Shown: positions 7,517 through 14,859 of the stretch, piece by piece
Numbering within the stretch: the first letter of the stretch is position 1
How the letters are laid out: every line of letters starts with the position of its first letter
NCBI GenBank assembly: GCA_027306955.1
Contig: DAHUXX010000051.1
Location: forward strand, 1-24,404
Source: Acetobacteraceae bacterium
Lineage (GTDB): Bacteria; Pseudomonadota; Alphaproteobacteria; Acetobacterales; Acetobacteraceae
DNA length: 24,404 nucleotides
Direction of reading: 5' to 3'
Translations under genes and position numbers: made by a program
The notes under the pieces: model-generated
Databases searched by the model: none
Seen by the model: only the letters and a program-made list of their open reading frames with translations
What the model was told of the DNA's origin: nothing

Positions 7517-8150
7517 CGACATCACGGGGTCCGCGAGCTACTGGCAGTCGCGATACCGCGCCGGCGGCACCTCCGGCGCCGGCTCCGCGGGACGGCTGCT
7601 GGCATGGAAGGCGGCCGTCATCAACGGCTTCGTCGCTGCCAATGGCATCGGCGACGTGCTCGATCTCGGCTGCGGCGACGGCGCACTGGCGGCGCGGATC
7701 AAGGTCGCGTGCTATCGCGGCACCGATGTCGCGGCGGACGCGCTGGCGCGCACCGCCGCGGCGCGCGACGGCACGGGAGCAGTGCGCCTGGTACCTTGGT
7801 ACGCGATGGGCCGCGAGAAGCCGGCCGACCTCGCACTTTCCTTCGACGTCATCTTCCACCTCGTTGAGGACCGCACCTACGGGCTGTATATGCGCCGTCT
7901 CTTCGCGGCGGCGCGGCGCTTCATCCTGGTTTATTCCAGCAATCTGGACCGCGCCTGGCCGGCGCCGCATGTCCGCCACCGCCGCTTCACCGACGCGATC
8001 CCGGCGATCGATCCCACCTGGCGCGTCGCGGCGCACGTCCCCAACCCTTACCCATACGACCACAACCGGCCGGACACGACCAGCTTTTCCGATCTCTACC
8101 TGCTGGCGCGACCAGGCGAGAACGCGACGCTCGTCATCCCCACCGGCTGA
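7509..8150 (+). CDS. SAM-dependent methyltransferase
   Basis: A 213-residue class I methyltransferase. The N-terminus (YWQSRYRAGGTSGAGSAGRL, about residues 11-30) and the SAM-binding loop VLDLGCGDG (50-58) match a group of small methyltransferases common in polysaccharide and glycan gene clusters. SFDVIFHLVED further on is the acidic-hydrophobic motif after strand 4. ATG 7509 lies 8 bases inside the end of the GT41 gene (ATGCTTGA) behind GAGGAG. This repeats the 8-base overlap between the first two genes of the operon and argues for translational coupling. It probably methylates the sugar added by the upstream transferase; that is inference, and the substrate is unknown. It ends 4 bases from the convergent hydrolase gene. 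Confidence 0.8.
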   Translation: MLDDITGSASYWQSRYRAGGTSGAGSAGRLLAWKAAVINGFVAANGIGDVLDLGCGDGALAARIKVACYRGTDVAADALARTAAARDGTGAVRLVPWYAMGREKPADLALSFDVIFHLVEDRTYGLYMRRLFAAARRFILVYSSNLDRAWPAPHVRHRRFTDAIPAIDPTWRVAAHVPNPYPYDHNRPDTTSFSDLYLLARPGENATLVIPTG

Positions 8151-8154
8151 ACGG

Positions 8155-9588
8155 TCAGGCGCGGGCGAAGCGCAGCATCCGCGAACGATTCGAAACGAGG
8201 CGCGCGCCGCCGTCCTCGAATGCGACCGCGAAGCTCATTGTCCAGGCGCCCTCGCCGTGGCGCGCCAGCGCAAGGCCCGGGTGCAGCGGCTGCAGGTCGA
8301 TAACACTACGCAACGGCCCGGCCCCGCGCGTAAGCATCGCCTTGCCACCTTGCACCGCCACGTCGAACGCGGCGTCGAGATCCTTGTGGACGTAGCGTCC
8401 CTCCCAGCCCGGCGGCGCTGGCAGCGGCGCGGCGCGGCGGAAGCGGCGTCGCACCTGACCCACCTCGCCCACCAGCGTCTCCCCCTCCACGCCGAGGGCC
8501 ACAGGCAGGTGCGCGGAGCCCGCGAGCGCGCCGAGCAGGAACGCGTGGCAGTCCCGAACCTCGAGCCACAGCGGTTCACCCTCGGCCACGTAGAGACCCT
8601 CGGGGTGACTGTCCGGCAGCTTCCCCTCCGTCGGCGTCGGGACACCGCGCAGCGCCGCCGCGACCGAAAGTACGACCGCGTGCGGATCCGTGTCCTCGCG
8701 GTTGGAGAGCACCACCACGCCCGCGGCTTCCTCCGGCATGAGCAGCAGATAGCTCTTGTAGCCGGGCAGCGAGCCGCCATGCCCGACCGTGCCGAGCGGC
8801 CCATGGGCGAAGCCGAGCCCGTAGGCCGTCGCGCGCCCGTCCGCGAGATGCCGCGTTGCCGACAGCGCCGCGAGCGGCGCCTCGCCGCGTAGCAGCGCCT
8901 GGCCCCAGCGCGCGAGATCCAGCGCGCTGCCCGCGAGCCCGCCGGACGCCGAAATATGCGGTCCGTAGCGGCCGTATTCCCAATGTCCGTTCACCTGGAC
9001 CATCCCGCGCGCGAGGCCGGGCACGACCACCGCCTCGTCCTCCGGCAGCACGAGGTCAAGACCGAGGGGGCGGAGGAATCGTTGCGCTAGGGTTTCCTCG
9101 TAGGCACCCGCGAGCTTCGCCTGCAGCAACCGGTAGCCGGTGTTGGAGTAGGAGATCTCCGTTCCCGGTACGAAATTCAGCCCCTCCATCCGGCGGGAGA
9201 AATCCACCAAGGCCGCCCGCGACAGGCCGGTGGACGGCGGCACGCCAAGCAGCCAATAGCTTTCCATGACATCCGGCAGTCCGCCGGTCATGTCGAGCGC
9301 CCGCCCGATCGGCACCGCGTCGCCCGCGCCGAAACCGAGCGGCGCCGCGAGGTCGATGCCGAGCGCCAGCACGCAGGCGGCGAGGAATTGCTTGCTCACC
9401 GAGGCGTAGCGGGATTTCGTCTCGGTTGCGAACGGAATCCGCCAGCCGGGATCGGCGAGCCCGCCACAGGCCGAGCCCCGTGTCTCGCGCGCGTCGAACA
9501 GGAGGATCGCGCCGCCCGGCGCGCCCTCCTCCGCCTGCCACTTCGCCGCCGCCTGCCGCGCGGCCGCGAGCCCCGCCTGCCAGTCCAT
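8155..9588 (-). CDS. Class C beta-lactamase-fold serine hydrolase (D-aminopeptidase-like)
   Basis: A 477-residue protein of the serine beta-lactamase/penicillin-binding fold. The SxxK motif is S63-V-S-K66 (YASVSKQFLAA). The YxN motif is Y147-S-N149 (ISYSNTGYRLL). A third-motif HGG occurs in GTVGHGGSLPGYKSYLL. After the catalytic domain (to about residue 325), a long C-terminal portion (PEGLYVAEGEPLWLEVRDCH, WEGRYVHKDLDAAFDV) resembles the beta-barrel domains of D-aminopeptidases, so peptidase or esterase activity is more likely than antibiotic resistance. No signal peptide is seen. I chose the ATG at 9588 because GAGGGAGGGCGGG precedes it; an in-frame start at 9693 would run into aceA. It lies 74 bases downstream of aceA on the same strand and may be co-transcribed. 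Confidence 0.82.
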   Translation of the reverse strand: MDWQAGLAAARQAAAKWQAEEGAPGGAILLFDARETRGSACGGLADPGWRIPFATETKSRYASVSKQFLAACVLALGIDLAAPLGFGAGDAVPIGRALDMTGGLPDVMESYWLLGVPPSTGLSRAALVDFSRRMEGLNFVPGTEISYSNTGYRLLQAKLAGAYEETLAQRFLRPLGLDLVLPEDEAVVVPGLARGMVQVNGHWEYGRYGPHISASGGLAGSALDLARWGQALLRGEAPLAALSATRHLADGRATAYGLGFAHGPLGTVGHGGSLPGYKSYLLLMPEEAAGVVVLSNREDTDPHAVVLSVAAALRGVPTPTEGKLPDSHPEGLYVAEGEPLWLEVRDCHAFLLGALAGSAHLPVALGVEGETLVGEVGQVRRRFRRAAPLPAPPGWEGRYVHKDLDAAFDVAVQGGKAMLTRGAGPLRSVIDLQPLHPGLALARHGEGAWTMSFAVAFEDGGARLVSNRSRMLRFARA

Positions 9589-9662
9589 CCCGCCCTCCCT
9601 CGATCGGGAGGCAGTGTGCCGCGGTGGGCAGGAAAATCCAGCCCCGCCCGGTCCCTTTGCGC

Positions 9663-11051
<1,389 letters not shown>

Positions 11052-11188
11052 ACTGGCCTCCTGCGGCGCGAGTGATGCCGTGAAGAATTCACATTGCGCT
11101 GCGGAATGGCAGATGGAAAATACGCGCGAAAGCTGAAAGACGTTAGATTATTAACGGCTTCGGCTGAAAATTCGTAAAGCTTGTAAAA
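11052..11188. promoter_or_regulatory. Divergent aceA / regulator intergenic region with inverted repeat
   Basis: This 137-base region is visibly AT-richer than its surroundings and must hold both outward promoters. It contains a perfect inverted repeat, CGTTA-N6-TAACG (11141-11156), and two direct GTAAA repeats nine bases apart (11174-11178 and 11183-11187) abutting the regulator's start codon. These are candidate operators for the adjacent HTH regulator. The aceA side has a strong AGGAGG; the regulator side shows no Shine-Dalgarno sequence. I could not assign -35/-10 boxes with confidence. Confidence 0.5.
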
Positions 11189-12571
11189 ATGACTGCACCC
11201 GCCATCGGCCGCACCATCCGCCGCCTGCGCCAGGAGGCGAAGCTCACGCAGTCGGCGCTCGCCCAACGCCTCGGCATCTCGGCGAGCTACCTGAACCTGA
11301 TCGAGCATGACCAGCGGGCCATCACCGCGAGCCTGCTGCTCAAGCTCGCGACCGCGCTCGGCGTCGAGCTCGCGGAGCTCTCCGGTCAGGCGGAGCGGCA
11401 GGCCGAGGCGCAACTGCGCGAGGCGCTGGCCGACCCGCATCTCGGTGCAGAGAAAGTGCCGGAAGCGGAGATCGCGGCACTAGCCGCGGCGCCGAGCGCG
11501 CGTGCGGCGGTGCTGGCGCTGTATCGCGCCTGGCGTGTCGCACGGGAAGACGCGGGTGGCATCGCGCTGCCCTCCGGCAGGCGGCTGCTGCTGCCGCAGG
11601 AGGAGGCACGCGACGTCTTCGCCGAGCACGCCAACCACTTCCCGCTACTCGAGGAAGCGGCCGAGGCGATCGGACGGGGGCTCGGCGCCGCGCCGGCGGA
11701 GATGAACCATGCCATCGCCGACCGCCTGCGTCGCCGCCACGGGCTCGCCATCACCGTGGGGCCGTTGCCCGGCGCGCTGCGCCGCTACGACCCGGTGCGC
11801 CGCGCGCTCGATATCTCGGAGATGCTGCCACGTGAATCCCGCGGCTTCCACCTCGCGGTGCAGCTCGCCCTGCTCGAAGCACACACGGCGCTCGACGCCG
11901 CCATGGCCCAGCTCGCGCCCAGCACGCCGGAAGCCGCGGGCCTGATCCGCCTCGGCCTCGTCAACTATCTCGCCGCCGCGATCCTGATGCCCTACGCCGC
12001 CTATCGCGCGGCAGCGGCGGAGCTGCGCCACGATGTCGAGGCGCTGGCGGCGCGCTTCGGCGTGAGCTTCGAGCAGGCGGCGCAGCGCCTGTCCTCCCTG
12101 CAACGACCCGGCGCGCGCGGCATCCCGTTCTTCTTCCTGCGCACAGATCCGGCCGGAAACGCCTCGAAACGTTTCTCGGCAGCCGGCTTCCCCTTCGCAC
12201 GCTTTGGCGGTTCCTGCCCGCGCTGGGTGGTCCACGCGGCGCAGGCGACGCCGGGGCGCATCGCGGTGCAGGTGGCATCCCTGCCGGACGGCGCCACCTT
12301 CCTCTGCATGGCACGCGCCATCGTCCGGACCCATGCCTGGGGCGAACCGCCGCCCGTGCATATCGTGGCGCTGGGCTGCGACATCGCCCATGCCGGCGCC
12401 ATGGTCTATGCGGACGGGCTCGACGTCGCGCGTGCCGCCGTGGGCATCGGGCTTTCCTGCCGGCTGTGCGACCGGCCGGATTGCCGCTCGCGCGCCTTCC
12501 CGCCGCTGGCACACCGGCTGGCGCTCGACCCGCACACCGCCGGCACCTCGCCCTATCGCTTCACGCGGTAG
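11189..12571 (+). CDS. ScfR/RamB-type XRE-family transcriptional regulator
   Basis: A 460-residue regulator with three parts. An N-terminal XRE helix-turn-helix lies at about residues 8-65 (IRRLRQEAKLTQSALAQRLG, then ISASYLNLIEHDQRAIT). A central IrrE/M78-like region follows, and then a C-terminal domain typical of the short-chain fatty acid regulator family (DUF2083). The M78 region has FHLAVQLALLEAH (220-232) in place of an HExxH metallopeptidase motif, so it is unlikely to be a protease; the domain may sense acyl-CoA. A C-terminal cysteine cluster is present at Cys424, Cys427 and Cys432. RamB of Corynebacterium and ScfR proteins of alphaproteobacteria control acetate and propionate metabolism, including aceA, and the divergent aceA fits. 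The start has no visible ribosome binding site. The 3' end overlaps the convergent eamA gene by 11 bases. Confidence 0.88.
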   Translation: MTAPAIGRTIRRLRQEAKLTQSALAQRLGISASYLNLIEHDQRAITASLLLKLATALGVELAELSGQAERQAEAQLREALADPHLGAEKVPEAEIAALAAAPSARAAVLALYRAWRVAREDAGGIALPSGRRLLLPQEEARDVFAEHANHFPLLEEAAEAIGRGLGAAPAEMNHAIADRLRRRHGLAITVGPLPGALRRYDPVRRALDISEMLPRESRGFHLAVQLALLEAHTALDAAMAQLAPSTPEAAGLIRLGLVNYLAAAILMPYAAYRAAAAELRHDVEALAARFGVSFEQAAQRLSSLQRPGARGIPFFFLRTDPAGNASKRFSAAGFPFARFGGSCPRWVVHAAQATPGRIAVQVASLPDGATFLCMARAIVRTHAWGEPPPVHIVALGCDIAHAGAMVYADGLDVARAAVGIGLSCRLCDRPDCRSRAFPPLAHRLALDPHTAGTSPYRFTR

Positions 12572-13427
12572 CGCGCTTGCGCTGCTCGCCCACAACGAGC
12601 ACCGCGCCCGCCAGCATGATCAGCGCCGCGCCGCCGAACACGGCCACGCGCGGAATGTCGCCGAACACCAGATAGCCGAGCACGAAGGCCCAGATCAGCG
12701 ACACATACTCGACCGTCGCCATCACCGCTGCCGGCGCCTGCCGCGCCGCCTCGAACAGGATGTACTGGCCGCAGCCGCCGAACACGCCGATCTCGAGCAG
12801 CAGCAGCCATTCGATCCCATGCGGCATCTGGAACTGCCAGAGGCTCATCGTCCCGGTGACCGCCAGGAACACGAGATTCTGGGTGAACACCTGCAACAGC
12901 GAGGATTCGCGTCGCGCGATCTGGCGCATCAGGATCACCGCCAGTGCCCACATCGCCGCCGCCGCCAGCACCAGCCCCGTCGCCACCGAGAACGGCACGC
13001 CGAACGGATCGCTCGCCACCAGCACGCCGGTGAAACCGATGGCGACACAGGTCCAGCGCAATCCCGTCACCCGCTCGCCCAGCAGCGGGCGCGCCAGCAG
13101 CGTCGTGAGCAGGGGCGAGGCGTAGTAGAGCGTGGTGAGCTGCGCCAGCGAGAGGTGTTGCGCTGCGGTGTAGTAGAACAGCCAGGCCACGAGCGTGAGC
13201 ATGCCGCGCGCCGCGAGCGAGAGCTTCATGGTCGAGGTCAGCAGTGCGGGAACCAGGCGGCCGCGCGAGGCAGCCAGCACACCGATCACGATCGCGAGGC
13301 TGCGGAAGAACAGCACCTCCGCCACCGGCAGATGCTCGACCAGCCATTTGTTGGTCGCATCGTGCATCGCGAACAGTGAATAGGCGAGCACGCCGAGCAG
13401 CATGCCGAGGCCCAGCCGCTCACCCAT
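12561..13427 (-). CDS. EamA/DMT-superfamily membrane transporter
   Basis: A 288-residue integral membrane protein with about ten hydrophobic segments arranged as two five-helix halves, the drug/metabolite transporter pattern. The first half contains LFYYTAAQHLSLAQLTTLYY and ends in SPLLTTLLARPLLGERV. The second ends in VEYVSLIWAFVLGYLVFGD, where the terminal Pro/Gly-Glu/Asp motif of EamA repeats is expected. The substrate cannot be told from sequence; relatives export amino acids, metabolites or S-adenosylmethionine. The start ATG lies 18 bases after ccmB on the same strand, so it is probably the last gene of the ccmAB unit. No strong ribosome binding site is seen. Confidence 0.85.
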   Translation of the reverse strand: MGERLGLGMLLGVLAYSLFAMHDATNKWLVEHLPVAEVLFFRSLAIVIGVLAASRGRLVPALLTSTMKLSLAARGMLTLVAWLFYYTAAQHLSLAQLTTLYYASPLLTTLLARPLLGERVTGLRWTCVAIGFTGVLVASDPFGVPFSVATGLVLAAAAMWALAVILMRQIARRESSLLQVFTQNLVFLAVTGTMSLWQFQMPHGIEWLLLLEIGVFGGCGQYILFEAARQAPAAVMATVEYVSLIWAFVLGYLVFGDIPRVAVFGGAALIMLAGAVLVVGEQRKRATA

Positions 13428-13445
13428 GGCCTACACGATCCTCGC

Positions 13446-14102
13446 TCAGACGGACTGGCGCAGCGCGGCGCCGGCGGCGAGCGGGCAGAACGGCATGCAC
13501 AGCGCCAGCAGCGCGCCCAGCACCAGCAGCGGCGCCGCGTAGGGCGCGTCGGTGCGCGCCGCCTCCGCCGCCAGCGTGCCCATGATAAGCACCGGCGTCG
13601 CGAGCGGCAGCACCAGCAGCGGCAGCAGCACGCCGCCGCGCCGAGCACCGACCACCAGCGCCGCCGCCGCGGTGCCGAGCAGGCTCAGCACCAGCGTGCC
13701 TGGCAGCAGGCCCAGCATCAGCACCGCGAACGGCGCCGGTTCGACCCCGAACATGATGGCGACCGGCCCCGAGGCCAGCAGCAGCGGCAGGCCGGTAAGC
13801 AGCCAGTGCGCACAGGTCTTGAGGATCGCGATGCCCGCCGGCGGCAGTCCGGAGAGTAGCAGCAGATCAAGCGAGCCGTCCTCGGCATCGGCACCGAACA
13901 GGCGGTCGAGCGGCAGGATCGCCGCCAGCAGCGCCGCGACCCAGATCACGCCCGGACCGATGCGCGCGAGCAGCTTCGGCTCCGGCCCCACACCGAGCGG
14001 AAACAGCGCCGTCACCACGACGAAGAACAGCAGCGCCGCCACGCTGTCCGCGGCGTGGCGCAGCCCGAGGCGAAGCTCCCGGCGCAACAGGTCCGCAAAC
14101 AT
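13446..14102 (-). CDS. ccmB: Cytochrome c maturation permease CcmB
   Basis: A 218-residue membrane protein, the CcmB subunit of the CcmAB ABC complex in system I cytochrome c maturation. With CcmC it helps release haem-loaded CcmE in the periplasm. The family N-terminus is clear (LLRRELRLGLRHAADSVAAL, then FFVVVTALFPLGVGPEPKLL). It is followed by RIGPGVIWVAALLAAILPLD, the conserved segment DRLFGADAEDGSLDLLLLSG, and further hydrophobic helices (about six in total). Its ATG overlaps the ccmA stop (TGATG), so the two are translationally coupled. ccmC, usually next, is missing here and a DMT transporter gene follows instead. Confidence 0.93.
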   Translation of the reverse strand: MFADLLRRELRLGLRHAADSVAALLFFVVVTALFPLGVGPEPKLLARIGPGVIWVAALLAAILPLDRLFGADAEDGSLDLLLLSGLPPAGIAILKTCAHWLLTGLPLLLASGPVAIMFGVEPAPFAVLMLGLLPGTLVLSLLGTAAAALVVGARRGGVLLPLLVLPLATPVLIMGTLAAEAARTDAPYAAPLLVLGALLALCMPFCPLAAGAALRQSV

Positions 14103-14734
14103 CAGACCGTCAGTTCCAGCGTCGCCGCGCCTGGCACCATGAAGTCCTGGTGCGTTGCCGCCACCACCGCGCCGCCGGCCTCGCGATGCGCGGCCAGCAT
14201 CGCCTCCAGCCGCCCGAGGGAGGCGGCGTCGAGCGCGTTGGTCGGCTCGTCAAGCAGCCAGAGCGGCGCCGTGCACAGCGCCAGCCGCGCCAATCCGGCG
14301 CGGCGCCGCTGCCCGGCCGAGAGGAAACGCGCCGGGATCGCGGAGAGCGCCTCCAGCCCCATCGTCGCCAGCGCCGGCGCGATCCCGCGCGAGCCGGCGC
14401 GCGCCCAGGGGAGCAGGTTCTCGGCCACCGTCAGCCCCGGCTTGAGCGCGTCCAGATGCCCGACATAGGCGACGTGGCGCGACCAGGTGGGCAGGTCGTC
14501 CAGCTCCGCCCCGTCCCAGGCGACGCGCCCCTCGTCCGGACGCAGCAGCCCGGCCAGGATGCGCAGCAGCGTCGAGTTGGCGGTGCCGTTGGCGCCGCGC
14601 AGGAGCAGCGCGCCGCCATGCGCGACCGCACCGCCAACACCGACCAGCACCAGCCGCTCGGCGCGCATCGCCGCGATCTCCTCGAAAACCAGCCCCGCGC
14701 CCGCCGACCCGGCACGCTCAGACCCCGCGCTCAA
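14102..14734 (-). CDS. ccmA: Haem exporter ATP-binding protein CcmA, Walker A degenerate
   Basis: A 210-residue ABC ATPase, partner of CcmB. The ABC signature LSAGQRRR, Walker B with its following D-loop (LWLLDEPTNALD) and H-loop His (THQD) are intact. The CcmA-typical YVGHLDALKPGLTVAENL region is present. The Walker A reads GANGTANST at residues 47-55: Ala52 and Asn53 stand where the consensus GxGK has Gly and the ATP-binding Lys. The codons GCC and AAC lie at 14576-14581. The start is set at TTG 14734 because GGGGGAA lies just upstream and the product length then matches the family (200-215); an upstream in-frame ATG at 14839 would add 35 unrelated residues. The gene is divergent from acnA. 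Confidence 0.88.
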   Translation of the reverse strand: MSAGSERAGSAGAGLVFEEIAAMRAERLVLVGVGGAVAHGGALLLRGANGTANSTLLRILAGLLRPDEGRVAWDGAELDDLPTWSRHVAYVGHLDALKPGLTVAENLLPWARAGSRGIAPALATMGLEALSAIPARFLSAGQRRRAGLARLALCTAPLWLLDEPTNALDAASLGRLEAMLAAHREAGGAVVAATHQDFMVPGAATLELTV

Positions 14735-14859
14735 TGCATTCCCCCGATACCGTTCCCCCTCATGGACTGGGGAGGCGTGCTGTGGCAAATCGCAGCGCCT
14801 TCGCTGCCCGGCCGAGGCCAGGGCTCGGGGCGTGATCACCGCAACGAAAGAGAAGCTCC
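14735..14859. promoter_or_regulatory. Divergent ccmA / acnA intergenic region
   Basis: These 125 bases separate two divergent starts and must contain promoters for both. The ccmA side has GGGGGAA before its TTG; the acnA side has AGAGAAG 6 bases before its ATG. I see no convincing promoter boxes or long inverted repeat. Confidence 0.4.

Noticed and set aside
9171..9588. Antibiotic-resistance beta-lactamase
   Set aside because: No signal peptide is present, and the long C-terminal beta-rich domains point to the D-aminopeptidase/esterase branch of the fold.
12204..13379. A 391-codon + strand frame over the eamA gene
   Set aside because: It is His/Arg/Gln-rich shadow sequence opposite a ten-helix membrane protein.
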